Source of the DNA: Streptomyces nitrosporeus
Lineage (GTDB): Bacteria; Actinomycetota; Actinomycetes; Streptomycetales; Streptomycetaceae
DNA length: 64,000 bases
NCBI RefSeq assembly: GCF_008704555.1
Contig: NZ_CP023702.1
Span: 1,240,001 to 1,304,000 of the forward strand
Direction of reading: 5' to 3'
The translations under genes were made by a program, and so were the position numbers. Of this stretch, positions 46,988 through 55,713 are shown piece by piece. The stretch's first letter is position 1; each line of letters begins with the position of its first letter. The notes below the pieces were generated by a model. That model did no database searches. It was not told where the DNA came from and was given only the letters and a program-made list of their open reading frames with translations.

Positions 46988-49336
46988 CTATTCGGTGCGC
47001 AGGGCCGTCGCGGTCCTGGTCCCGGCGGCCCAGCCGGCGGGCAGGAGCGCGCCCAGGACGGCGATGAGCAGGCCGCCGAGTGCGAGCGCGACCAGTTCGG
47101 TCCCGTGGTACACGGCGATGACGGAACCGGGGAGGCGGAGTCCCACGCTGTCGCCCATCGCGGGGAGGACCCAGCCGTGCAGGGCCACGCCCAGCGGCAC
47201 GCCCAGTGCACCCGCGGCCAGTCCGGTCACGACGACCGAGGTGAGGACCGTCGTGACGGTCTGCCGGGGAGTCATGCCGAGGGCCTTGTGCACCCCGGTC
47301 TCCCGGACGCGCTCACGGGTGTCGAGCAGTACGCCGTTCAGCACGCCGAGCGCGGCGACGGCGACGAGCATCAGGGTGAGGAACACGGACAGCGCGTCGA
47401 TCGTGACGACCATGTCACCCCCGGCGCCGAGCCCACCGGTACGGGCGGTGGCCCCCAGCGGTTCCAGTTCCTCGTTCAGCGCGTCGACGTAGCGGGACAC
47501 ATCGGTGCCCGGGGTGACCGCGATGTGATGGCTCGTCTCCGTCAGGCCGGGGCGCGCGGCCGTGAGTGTCGAGACGTCGGTGAAGACCTGCATACCGTCG
47601 TTGCGGGGGTCGAGGACCTCTCCGACGATCCGGACCGTGACCGGCTCGGCCATGCCTTCCAGGGTGAGGGTGTCGCCGGTGCGGGTTCCGGTGGCGGCCA
47701 GGAAGGGGGTCGGGACCACGGCCTCACCGGGCTTGCCGGTCCAGCGGCCCGAGACCATCGTGTAGCCGCCCCAGGAGGCGTCACCGGTGAAGGCGACCAC
47801 GTCGACGGTACCGGTCAGGCCGGTCACGGCCGCCCGTACCCTGGCGGCACTGTAGTACCGCCCGGTCCCGGCGGCGGCTTCGAAGGCCGCGGCGACCGCT
47901 GCGGGATCGGCCTCGGACGGCTTCCCGGCGCGGGGGCCCCCGGGGCCGGAGTCCGGCGGGGGCGGGGGTACGACGACGTCGGCGGCCGCATGGGCCTTGG
48001 CCTTCATCACCTGGCCCAGTGAGGCGACCATCCCCGCGGTGAACGTGACGGCGACGGTGCCGAACAGGATCGCCGTTCCCATGGCCAGCGCGCGGGCGGG
48101 CCGAGCGAAGGGCCGGGCCAGGCCCAGGGCGACGGGCTGCGGCAACGGCAGCCGCCCGGCCAGGCGGGCCGCCCGTCGGCCGTACCCCGCCGGCGCGGTA
48201 CGGCCGACGGCGAGTGCGTCGACCGTGCGCAGCCGCCCGGCCCGCCAGGCACTCGCCCACGCGGTCACCGCCACCAGTCCGAGCACCCCGGCGGTCACCG
48301 CCAGGTCGACCCGAAAGTCGATGCCCAGGGAGGAGGTGCCGTAGACCTCCCCGGCCTCGGCCAGTACGGGGACGGCGAGCAGGTGGCCCGCGAGGACGCC
48401 GAGAACCGTGCCGGCGGCGGACGGGATCAGCGCCTGAGCCGCGTAGGCCCGTACGACCTGGGCCGGGGTGAAGCCGACGGCCTTGAGGATGCCGATGCGG
48501 CGCGTTCCGGCGCCGACGGCCGACGCGACGACGTTGCCGACGACGAGCACCGACATGACCAGGCCCAGGGCCCCGAACGCGATGAGGAACGGGACGTAGA
48601 GGGCGGTCTCCTGCTCGGCGTTCTTCCTGACGGTGAGCCATGACTGCTCGCCGGCGGCCGCCCCCGGCGGCAGGGACGCGGTCACGGCCTCGCCGCCCGC
48701 GGCGATGTGCCCGGCGGTACCCGCCTCGGCGAAGCGGTAGAGCATCTGGTAGCCGCCGCTGCCGGACGCGGTGAGCGCGGGCATCTGGGACGGGACCACC
48801 CAGGCGTCGGCGGTCCGTGTGACCGAGCGGGCCACGCCGACCACCGTCAGCGCCGGATCGCCGGGCAGGGCGGGGAAGGTGACCCGTGCGCCCAGGACCG
48901 GGACGAGCGCGGAGTCGGCGGACAGCGCGATCTCACCGGTGCGTGCGGGCCACCGCCCGTCGAGCAGCGCCACCGCGTCCACGTCCCCTCCGGGTCCGCC
49001 CCGTCCGGCCACCGTCATCGGCCACCCCGGGTTCGGCCCGTCCGGCCGGGGGGTGACCGTCGCCGTGCGGAACGGCCCGGCCGCACCGCTGACCCCCTCG
49101 GCGTCCCCGGTCTCCTCCAGCCGCCCGGCGCTCACCTCGTCCGCGTCGAACCGCACGGACAGGTGCGCGCCGCGCTGTGCGGCGAAGGCGTCGTCGAAGG
49201 GCTCGCCGGAGACCACGAGCAGGGTTCCGCCGAGGACGGAGGCGGCCACCGCCATCATCGTGGCGAGCCCGGTCACCAGTGTCTGCACCCGGCGCCGTCC
49301 CACCCCCGAACGCACCACCCTGCCGAGCGCGCTCAT
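46988..49336 (-). CDS. FtsX-family ABC exporter permease (second system)
   Basis: 782-aa permease with TM1 near 20-45, three TMs about 250-375, a second N-terminal-type TM near 425-450 and a last trio ending at the C-terminus. Two large extracytoplasmic domains separate them. A short proline-rich P-P-P-P-P-D stretch lies in the second one. Overlaps its ATPase gene by ATGA. It is a MacB/LolE-type exporter whose substrate is unknown, with the same architecture as the 865-aa protein at 26354 but diverged. Confidence 0.91.
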   Translation of the reverse strand: MSALGRVVRSGVGRRRVQTLVTGLATMMAVAASVLGGTLLVVSGEPFDDAFAAQRGAHLSVRFDADEVSAGRLEETGDAEGVSGAAGPFRTATVTPRPDGPNPGWPMTVAGRGGPGGDVDAVALLDGRWPARTGEIALSADSALVPVLGARVTFPALPGDPALTVVGVARSVTRTADAWVVPSQMPALTASGSGGYQMLYRFAEAGTAGHIAAGGEAVTASLPPGAAAGEQSWLTVRKNAEQETALYVPFLIAFGALGLVMSVLVVGNVVASAVGAGTRRIGILKAVGFTPAQVVRAYAAQALIPSAAGTVLGVLAGHLLAVPVLAEAGEVYGTSSLGIDFRVDLAVTAGVLGLVAVTAWASAWRAGRLRTVDALAVGRTAPAGYGRRAARLAGRLPLPQPVALGLARPFARPARALAMGTAILFGTVAVTFTAGMVASLGQVMKAKAHAAADVVVPPPPPDSGPGGPRAGKPSEADPAAVAAAFEAAAGTGRYYSAARVRAAVTGLTGTVDVVAFTGDASWGGYTMVSGRWTGKPGEAVVPTPFLAATGTRTGDTLTLEGMAEPVTVRIVGEVLDPRNDGMQVFTDVSTLTAARPGLTETSHHIAVTPGTDVSRYVDALNEELEPLGATARTGGLGAGGDMVVTIDALSVFLTLMLVAVAALGVLNGVLLDTRERVRETGVHKALGMTPRQTVTTVLTSVVVTGLAAGALGVPLGVALHGWVLPAMGDSVGLRLPGSVIAVYHGTELVALALGGLLIAVLGALLPAGWAAGTRTATALRTE

Positions 49337-50040
49337 CGGACGGCCCCGGGGGAGACGGTCCGCGTCCGGACGTCCTCGGTGATCCGGCCGTCGGCGATCC
49401 TGACCGTACGGTCCGTGCACGACCGGGCCAGGGCCGGGTCGTGGGTGACCACGAGGACGGTCTGACCCTCGGCGTTGAGGTCGGTGAGCAGCCTGCTGAC
49501 GTCCTCCCCGGCAGCCGTGTCCAGGGCCCCGGTCGGCTCGTCGGCCAGGAGCAGTGCCGGCCGGTTGACCAGCGCCCGGGCCACCGCGACGCGCTGCCGT
49601 TCGCCGCCGGACAGCCGCCCGGGGTAGGCGCGGGAGTGCCGGGCGATGCCCAGCAGGTCCAGGAGTTCCGCCGCCCTGCGGTCCGCCTCGCCGCGTGCCG
49701 TACCGGCGAGGCGGGCGGGCAGGGCGACGTTGTCGGCGACGGTCAGGTCGTCGAGCAGGTGGAAGAACTGGAAGACCATGCCGACCTTCGACCGCCGGTA
49801 GAGCGCCGATCCGGCTTCGCCCAGCCGGTCCACCCGCACCCCGTCGACGGTGACGGTCCCCGTGTCGGGCCGGTCCAGGCCCGCGATCAGGTTGAGCAGC
49901 GTGGACTTGCCACTGCCGGAGGGTCCGAGGACCGCGACGGCCTCGCCGGGCCGCACGGTCAGCGACACCTCGTGCAGGGCGGGCGGGCCGTCGTCGTACC
50001 GGCGGCTCACCTCCCGCAGTTCGATCACCGGCATGGTCAT
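49333..50040 (-). CDS. ABC exporter ATPase (second system)
   Basis: 235-aa ATPase. Walker A is [10 protein letters not shown]-loop V-F-Q-F-F-H, signature L-S-G-G-E-R-Q-R, Walker B L-L-L-A-D-E-P-T-G-A-L-D and the H-loop T-H-D. ATG 50040 follows GAGGAGA. It is divergent from a NarL-type sensor kinase and response regulator 242 bp away, which likely control it. Confidence 0.95.
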   Translation of the reverse strand: MTMPVIELREVSRRYDDGPPALHEVSLTVRPGEAVAVLGPSGSGKSTLLNLIAGLDRPDTGTVTVDGVRVDRLGEAGSALYRRSKVGMVFQFFHLLDDLTVADNVALPARLAGTARGEADRRAAELLDLLGIARHSRAYPGRLSGGERQRVAVARALVNRPALLLADEPTGALDTAAGEDVSRLLTDLNAEGQTVLVVTHDPALARSCTDRTVRIADGRITEDVRTRTVSPGAVR

Positions 50041-50281
50041 GAGCGTCTCCTCGGTCACGGTCGGCAGGCCGGCCGGCAGACTGGGCCGGTCGGTCGGTCG
50101 CGTGAACGCTAGGAGCGGGCACGTCCCGCGCGCGTCGGCCGCCCGGACCCTTCGCGGTACCGCGCCGGGACGAGTGCCGGGGAGGTCATCCCTGCGATGT
50201 AGGCGGACGAGGTATCCGGTGCGGCGGGAACGGCCGCCAGGGCGGACGCCGGCGGGTCCGCGCGGCGGTGACAATGGACCG

Positions 50282-51580
50282 GTGACGGACGTGCGTACGA
50301 CGCTGGAGCGGCTGCGGGAGGCCGCCCGCCGGGCGGTCCTCGGCGCCGGGCTCCCGAGCGGTCCGCCGTTGCGGCCCACCCGGCGCGCCTGGCGGTTCGA
50401 CGTGCTGATGGCGCTGGCGCTCGCCGTCACCACCGTCTACTACGGCATCGACAACGCGGGCAACGTCGTGGTGCGGGAGATCGCCCCCGGTGTGCGGTAC
50501 GTCGTGCCGCGTCCGGCCGGTACCGGCGGCCTGGTCTTCATGGTGGCCCTCGCGGTCGTCGCCTCGGGCGCCCTGGCGCTGCGCCGCCGCTGGCCGCTCG
50601 CTGTGCTGTGCGTCGTGACGGCCGCGACGCTGGCGACCCCGCACAGCGTGTCGCGGCTGACCTTCTACGCGTTCGTGGTCGCCGTCTACAGCGCCGCCGT
50701 GTACAGCCCGTACCGGGTGGCGACCCTGGCGGCGCTGCCGGTGTCGGTGGTCCTGGTCGGCACCACGGGGAGCCCGGTGACACCGATCGTCCCCAACGAG
50801 TACATCGCCCTGCTGATCCTGGTCCCGATGGCCGTGGCCGCCGTCGGCCTGCGGACGTGGAAGCTCCGGACCGACGAGGGCCGCACCCGGCTCTCCGCCC
50901 TGGAGCGCGAGCAGGCCGAGGCGCTTCGCCGGGCCGTCGAGCACGAGCGGGCCAGGATCGCCCGCGAACTGCACGACGTCGTCACGCACAACGTCAGCGT
51001 GATGATCATCCAGGCGGGCGCCGCCCGCAAGATCATGGGCACCGCCCCCGAGCAGGCCGGGGAGGCACTGCTCGCCGTGGAGGCGGGCGGGCGGGCGGCC
51101 ATGACCGAGCTGCGCCACGTCATGGGTCTGCTCACCATGGACGACGAGGGCGCGGAGGCGGGCGCCGGCCCGGCGGACACCGCGGTGCCGGCCCCGCAGC
51201 CCGGCCTGGACCAGCTGGAGACACTGGTCGGACGGGTCCGGGACGCCGGACTGCCCGTCGGCCTGAACGTGACCGGCCCGTCCCGTCCCCTTCCGCCCGG
51301 CCTCGAACTCGCCGCCTACCGGGTGGTCCAGGAAGCCCTCACCAACACCGTGAAGCATGCCTCGGGCGCCACCGCCGCCGTGACCGTCGAGTACGGTCCG
51401 AAGCGGCTCCGGGTGGAGGTCACCGACACCGGCGGGCGTCCGGGCGGGGCCGCCGGGAGCGGCCGGGGGCTGATCGGCCTGCGGGAGCGCCTCGCCGTCC
51501 ACGGCGGGAGTCTGAACACCGGCCGGCGTCTGACCGGCGGCTACCGTGTGGAGGCCCTGATCCCCTTGGAGACCCCGTGA
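50282..51580 (+). CDS. Sensor histidine kinase (HisKA_3), leaderless start
   Basis: 432-aa membrane sensor with about five hydrophobic segments between residues 40 and 205 (one pair spans a short extracytoplasmic turn). The H-box is R-I-A-R-E-L-H-D-V-V-T-H with the phospho-His, and the HATPase_c domain has Q-E-A-L-T-N-T-V-K-H and G-R-G-L-I-G-L-R-E-R. GTG 50282 lacks a ribosome site; GACAAT (50270-50275) ends 6 nt before it, implying a leaderless transcript. Its stop overlaps the regulator start by GTGA. Paired with the divergent ABC exporter. Confidence 0.93.
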   Translation: MTDVRTTLERLREAARRAVLGAGLPSGPPLRPTRRAWRFDVLMALALAVTTVYYGIDNAGNVVVREIAPGVRYVVPRPAGTGGLVFMVALAVVASGALALRRRWPLAVLCVVTAATLATPHSVSRLTFYAFVVAVYSAAVYSPYRVATLAALPVSVVLVGTTGSPVTPIVPNEYIALLILVPMAVAAVGLRTWKLRTDEGRTRLSALEREQAEALRRAVEHERARIARELHDVVTHNVSVMIIQAGAARKIMGTAPEQAGEALLAVEAGGRAAMTELRHVMGLLTMDDEGAEAGAGPADTAVPAPQPGLDQLETLVGRVRDAGLPVGLNVTGPSRPLPPGLELAAYRVVQEALTNTVKHASGATAAVTVEYGPKRLRVEVTDTGGRPGGAAGSGRGLIGLRERLAVHGGSLNTGRRLTGGYRVEALIPLETP

Positions 51581-52275
51581 CCGAGCCGCTGCGTGTGCTC
51601 CTCGCCGACGACCAGACCCTGGTCCGCACCGGGTTCCGGCTGATCCTCGGAGCCGACGGCATCGATGTCGTCGCCGAGGCGACCGACGGGGCCGAAGCGG
51701 TCGAGGCGGTGCGCCGTACCCGTCCCGACGTGGTCCTGATGGATGTGCGGATGCCCGGGACGGACGGTCTGGAAGCGACCCGCCGTATCCTCACCGGCGC
51801 CCCCGGTGAGCCCCGTGTGATCATCCTGACCACCTTCGACCTCGACCGGTACGTCTACGCGGCGCTGTCCGCCGGGGCCAGCGGCTTCCTCCTCAAGGAC
51901 GTCACCCCCGAGCACCTGACCGCGGCCGTCCGCACGGTCCGTACCGGCGACGCCCTCCTCGCGCCCGCCATCACCCGCCGCCTCGTGCAGCGGTTCACCC
52001 GGCGGGGCGGCGAGACCGCCGTCCTGCACCGTGACCTCGCCTCGCTCACCCCGCGCGAACTGGAGGTCCTCGGTCTGCTGGCCCGGGGGCTGAGCAACGC
52101 CGAACTGGCCGCCCGTCTCCATCTGGCGGAGGCGACCGTCAAGACGCACGTCGCCCGTGTCCTCGCCAAGCTGGGGCTCCGTGACCGGGTGCAGGCCGTC
52201 ATCGCCGCCTACGAGACGGGGCTGGTCAGCGCCGGCGGGCACGAGGCCGCCGGGCAGGCCCCGGAGCAGCCGTAG
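51577..52275 (+). CDS. NarL-type response regulator (second system)
   Basis: 232-aa regulator. Receiver: acidic pair D-D near residue 11, phosphorylated Asp in L-M-D-V-R-M-P near 55, Thr in I-L-T-T and Lys in L-L-K-D near 105. LuxR helix-turn-helix: L-T-P-R-E-L-E-V-L ... A-T-V-K-T-H. Its GTG overlaps the kinase stop. Probable targets are the divergent exporter genes. Confidence 0.94.
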   Translation: MTEPLRVLLADDQTLVRTGFRLILGADGIDVVAEATDGAEAVEAVRRTRPDVVLMDVRMPGTDGLEATRRILTGAPGEPRVIILTTFDLDRYVYAALSAGASGFLLKDVTPEHLTAAVRTVRTGDALLAPAITRRLVQRFTRRGGETAVLHRDLASLTPRELEVLGLLARGLSNAELAARLHLAEATVKTHVARVLAKLGLRDRVQAVIAAYETGLVSAGGHEAAGQAPEQP

Positions 52276-52285
52276 AGCCGTCGTG

Positions 52286-52332
52286 GGCCGGATCCGGTCC
52301 GCGGCTGCCCGGGGCGGGGTCCGGATCCGGCC
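52286..52332 (+). terminator. Hairpin terminator after the two-component pair
   Basis: 12-bp perfect arms (GGCCGGATCCGG / CCGGATCCGGCC) around 23 nt, 10 nt after the regulator stop. Confidence 0.65.
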
Positions 52333-52375
52333 GGTCCCCCGCCGTCGTACGGTGCCGCGGCCCCCCGCGACACAA

Positions 52376-52395
52376 AGCTGACCGATCGGTCAGCT
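52376..52395 (+). promoter_or_regulatory. Perfect 20-bp palindrome: TetR operator and leaderless promoter
   Basis: AGCTGACCGATCGGTCAGCT is a complete palindrome whose last T begins the TACGGT -10 (52395-52400). Six nt later comes the ATG. Repressor binding here would occlude the promoter, the standard TetR autoregulation layout. A matching promoter for the MMPL gene is not seen; it is likely read through. Confidence 0.8.
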
Positions 52396-52406
52396 ACGGT
52401 GTACCC

Positions 52407-52955
52407 ATGCCACGCCCCCCGTCCCCGATGCGCCGTCACATCCTCGACGCCGCCCTGCGCCTCTTCGCCGAGCGCGGTTTCAAGGGAACCTCGCTCCAGG
52501 ACATCGCCGCGGAGGCGAACTGCTCCAAGGCGTCCTTGCTGTACCACTTCGCGGGCAAGGACGCGATCCTCACGGAACTGCTGACCCCTCCGGCCGAGAG
52601 CCTCGCCGCCATGGGCGGGGAGCTGGCGGCGCTGAGCGGCGAGCAGGCCGTCGTACCGGCGGTGACGGCCTATGTCGGCCTGGCGATGCGCTTCCGGCTG
52701 GAGATAAAGATCATCTTCGCCGAACTCCCCGACATGCTCGGCCATCCCGCCCTCGCCGTCATCCCGCAGGACGTCGACCGCCTCGCCCACGCGCTGGCCG
52801 GCCGGTCAAAGGAGGCCCCGGCGCTCGTCCGGGCGCAGATGGTGATCGGCGGGGTGGCCGTCACGGTCGCCTCCGACGTGGCCGCCGACCCGGAGACGAT
52901 GCGCGCCGAACTGGTACGGGGGGCGCTGAGAACCCTCGGACATCCCGACAGCTGA
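52407..52955 (+). CDS. TetR-family repressor
   Basis: 182-aa repressor. The N-terminal helix-turn-helix is T-S-L-Q-D-I-A-A-E-A-N-C-S-K-A-S-L-L-Y-H-F, followed by a helical ligand/dimer domain. It lies 40 bp upstream of the MMPL transporter gene on the same strand and probably controls both through the palindrome just before its start. mRNA predicted leaderless from a TACGGT -10. Confidence 0.93.
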   Translation: MPRPPSPMRRHILDAALRLFAERGFKGTSLQDIAAEANCSKASLLYHFAGKDAILTELLTPPAESLAAMGGELAALSGEQAVVPAVTAYVGLAMRFRLEIKIIFAELPDMLGHPALAVIPQDVDRLAHALAGRSKEAPALVRAQMVIGGVAVTVASDVAADPETMRAELVRGALRTLGHPDS

Positions 52956-52995
52956 CCGAAGACGTCCCGCCCGAAGAGAAAGACGCCTTTTCCGC

Positions 52996-55158
52996 ATGGC
53001 TATCCTGCTGTACCGGCTCGGCCGGCTCTCCTTCCGCCGCCGGGGGCGTGTCGTCGCCCTGTGGCTCTTGCTGCTCGCTCTGCTGGGGGGCGGTGCCGCG
53101 GTCTTCAGCGGGCCCACCACCAGCAAGTTCTCCATACCCGGCACCGAGTCGCAGAAAGCGATGGACGCGCTCTCCCGGGAGTTCCCGCAGGCGGGCGGGG
53201 CGACGGGGTCCATCGTCGTCGCCGCGCCCGAGGGCGAAAAGCTCACGCCCGCCGCCGTGGCGCCGGTGACCGAGGAGGCCGCGAAGGTTCCCGGCGTCCT
53301 GGCGGCCGTCGACCCGTTCGTCTCCAAGGCCGTTTCCCAGGACGGCCGTTACGCCCTGGTGCAGGTGCAGTTCGACGGGGTCGTCGACGACATCACCGAC
53401 GCGCAGCGGGAGGCGTTCTCCGAGGCGGGCGCCTCGGCCGAGGGGCTCCGGGTCGAGCACGGCGGCGAGATCATGCGGGGCGTGCCGGAGATCGGCTCGA
53501 CCGAGGTCATCGGTGTCGCGGTCGCCGCCCTCGTCCTGGTCCTCACCTTCGGTTCCCTGGTGGCGGCCGGCATGACCCTGCTGAACGCCCTGATCGGGGT
53601 GGGGGCCGGTATGGCCGGGCTGTTCGCCCTCAGCAGCACCGTGGAGCTGACCAGCACCGCGCCCATCCTGGCGCTCATGCTGGGTCTGGCCGTCGGCATC
53701 GACTACGCGCTGTTCATCACCTCCCGTTACCGCCACTACCTCGCGGAGGGCATGGACGGGGAGGAAGCGGCCGGCCGGGCGACCGGGACCGCCGGTTCGG
53801 CCGTCGTGTTCGCCGGGGCGACCGTCGTCATCGCGCTGGCGGGTCTCGCCGTCGCGGGCGTGCCGTTCCTGACGGTCATGGGGCTGGCCGCCGCGGCCAC
53901 GGTGGCCCTCGCGGTGCTGGTGTCCCTCACCCTGCTGCCGGCCGTCCTCGGTTTCGCGGGGGTCCGTGTCCTGCCCCGGAAGCAGCGGGCGCCGGGCGGG
54001 ACGCCCGCGGCTCCCGCCGGGGCCGGCTTCGGCTTCCGCTGGGGCCGGACCGTGGCCCGGCTGCGCATCCCCGTCCTGGTCATCGGCGTGGTCGGTCTCG
54101 GTGCCCTCGCCCTGCCGGTGCAGGACATGCGCCTGGCCCTGCCCGACGCGGGCACGGAGGCGGTCGGGTCGCCCAACCGCGAGGCCTACGACCTGACCAC
54201 CGAGGGGTTCGGCGAGGGATTCAACGGCCGTCTGGTCGCCGTCGTCTCCGGCGACAGCGCGCAGGCGACGAAGGCGGCGGCCGGGGAGACCGCGGCGCTC
54301 ATCCAGGACACCGGCGGGGTGCTGGCCGTCGCCGCCCCGCAGATGAACGAGAAGGGCACCACCGCCCTGCTCGCCGTGATCCCCGAGACGGGTCCCACCG
54401 CCGCCGCGACCGAGGAGACCGTCCACGAGATCCGCGACCGGGTGGCGGGCGTCACGGGCGCCTCCGTCGCGCTGACCGGCGCCACCGCGGTCGGCATCGA
54501 CGTCTCCGAGAAGCTGGCGGACGCCCTGCCGGTCTACCTCCTGCTGGTGGTCGGCCTGTCCGTCCTGCTGCTGGCGCTCGTCTTCCGGTCGTTGCTGGTG
54601 CCCCTCAAGGCGGCGCTGGGCTTCCTGCTCACCATCGGCGCCACCTTCGGCATCACCGTCACCATCTTCCAGGAGGGCCGCCTGGCGGACCTGGTCGGCC
54701 TCGACACCCCCGGCCCGCTGGTCAGCTTCCTGCCCATCCTGCTGATCGGCATCCTCTTCGGTCTGGCCATGGACTACGAGGTGTTCCTCGTCTCGCGGAT
54801 GCGGGAGGACTTCGTCCACGGGGCCGACGCCCGTGAGGCCGTCGTCAGCGGTGTCGGCCACAACGGGAGGGTGGTCACCGCCGCCGCGGTGATCATGACC
54901 GCCGTCTTCGGCGGCTTCGTGCTGATGCACGACCCGATCATCAAGTCCATCGGGTTCGCCCTGGCGATCGGCGTGCTCATCGACGCCTTCGTCGTCCGCA
55001 TGGCCCTCGTGCCCGCGCTCATGCACCTGCTGGGACGCGCCGCCTGGTGGCTGCCCCGGCCGGTCGACCGGGTCCTTCCCGACCTCGACATCGAGGGCGA
55101 GCGGCTGCACCGGGAGATCCCGGTCCAGCAGAAGCCGGCGGAGCTCGTGAAGACCTGA
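52996..55158 (+). CDS. MMPL-family transporter
   Basis: 720-aa RND-superfamily transporter with a dozen membrane helices in two repeats, each with one large external domain. Signature G-I-D-Y-A-L-F (about 234-240) and its counterpart A-M-D-Y-E-V-F-L (about 592-599) mark the proton-relay helices. Actinobacterial MMPL proteins export lipids, siderophores or drugs. Together with TetR upstream this looks like an inducible efflux unit. The end of the gene sits in a 13-bp tandem repeat. Confidence 0.94.
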   Translation: MAILLYRLGRLSFRRRGRVVALWLLLLALLGGGAAVFSGPTTSKFSIPGTESQKAMDALSREFPQAGGATGSIVVAAPEGEKLTPAAVAPVTEEAAKVPGVLAAVDPFVSKAVSQDGRYALVQVQFDGVVDDITDAQREAFSEAGASAEGLRVEHGGEIMRGVPEIGSTEVIGVAVAALVLVLTFGSLVAAGMTLLNALIGVGAGMAGLFALSSTVELTSTAPILALMLGLAVGIDYALFITSRYRHYLAEGMDGEEAAGRATGTAGSAVVFAGATVVIALAGLAVAGVPFLTVMGLAAAATVALAVLVSLTLLPAVLGFAGVRVLPRKQRAPGGTPAAPAGAGFGFRWGRTVARLRIPVLVIGVVGLGALALPVQDMRLALPDAGTEAVGSPNREAYDLTTEGFGEGFNGRLVAVVSGDSAQATKAAAGETAALIQDTGGVLAVAAPQMNEKGTTALLAVIPETGPTAAATEETVHEIRDRVAGVTGASVALTGATAVGIDVSEKLADALPVYLLLVVGLSVLLLALVFRSLLVPLKAALGFLLTIGATFGITVTIFQEGRLADLVGLDTPGPLVSFLPILLIGILFGLAMDYEVFLVSRMREDFVHGADAREAVVSGVGHNGRVVTAAAVIMTAVFGGFVLMHDPIIKSIGFALAIGVLIDAFVVRMALVPALMHLLGRAAWWLPRPVDRVLPDLDIEGERLHREIPVQQKPAELVKT

Positions 55159-55185
55159 GGTGAAGGGCTGAGGTGAAGACCTGAG
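55147..55185. repeat. Three 13-bp tandem repeats across the MMPL stop codon
   Basis: GTGAAGACCTGAG at 55147-55159 and 55173-55185 flanks GTGAAGGGCTGAG at 55160-55172. Copy 1 contains the MMPL stop, so copies 2-3 look like duplications of the gene's last bases. Confidence 0.85.
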
Positions 55186-55198
55186 GCCCGGACAGACA

Positions 55199-55241
55199 CC
55201 GGAAGGGGGCCGGCGGCGACAGCCGCCCGGCCCCCTTCCGG
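55199..55241. terminator. Strong bidirectional terminator
   Basis: 15-bp perfect arms (CCGGAAGGGGGCCGG at 55199-55213, complement at 55227-55241) plus an inner CGGC/GCCG with a GACA loop, between the convergent MMPL and msrB stops. Confidence 0.85.
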
Positions 55242-55296
55242 CATCCGGCACCTCCCGGCGTCCGGGCCCTTCCGGCGCCCGGCTCCCCCGGGACGC

Positions 55297-55704
55297 TCAG
55301 CTCGCGTCGGGCGTCAGCCGCAGCGAGATGGAGTTGATGCAGTAGCGCTGGTCGGTCGGGGTCGGATACCCCTCCCCTTCGAACACATGACCGAGATGGG
55401 AGCCGCAGCGGGCACAGCGGACCTCGGTGCGGACCATCCCGTGGCTGTTGTCCGGGATCAGCTCGACCGCGTCCGTGTCCTTCGGGTCGTAGAAGGACGG
55501 CCAGCCGCAGTGCGACTCGAACTTCGTGTCGGAGCGGAAGAGCTCCGCCCCGCAGGCGCGGCAGGAGTACACGCCCTCCGTCTTGGTGTCGGTGTACTCA
55601 CCCACGAACGCGGGCTCCGTGCCGGCCTTGCGCAGCACCGCGTACTCGGCGGGGCTGAGCTCCGCCCGCCATTCCTCGTCCGGCTTCTCGACGTCGTACG
55701 ACAC
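55297..55704 (-). CDS. msrB: Peptide-methionine (R)-S-oxide reductase MsrB
   Basis: 135-aa cytosolic repair enzyme that reduces the R-sulfoxide of methionine in proteins. Structural zinc Cys pairs are C-R-A-C near 48-51 and C-A-R-C near 97-100. The catalytic Cys is in R-Y-C-I-N-S near residue 121. ATG 55704 lies 9 bp after the murC stop, so the two may be co-transcribed. Confidence 0.96.
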   Translation of the reverse strand: MSYDVEKPDEEWRAELSPAEYAVLRKAGTEPAFVGEYTDTKTEGVYSCRACGAELFRSDTKFESHCGWPSFYDPKDTDAVELIPDNSHGMVRTEVRCARCGSHLGHVFEGEGYPTPTDQRYCINSISLRLTPDAS

Positions 55705-55713
55705 GCTGGCTCC

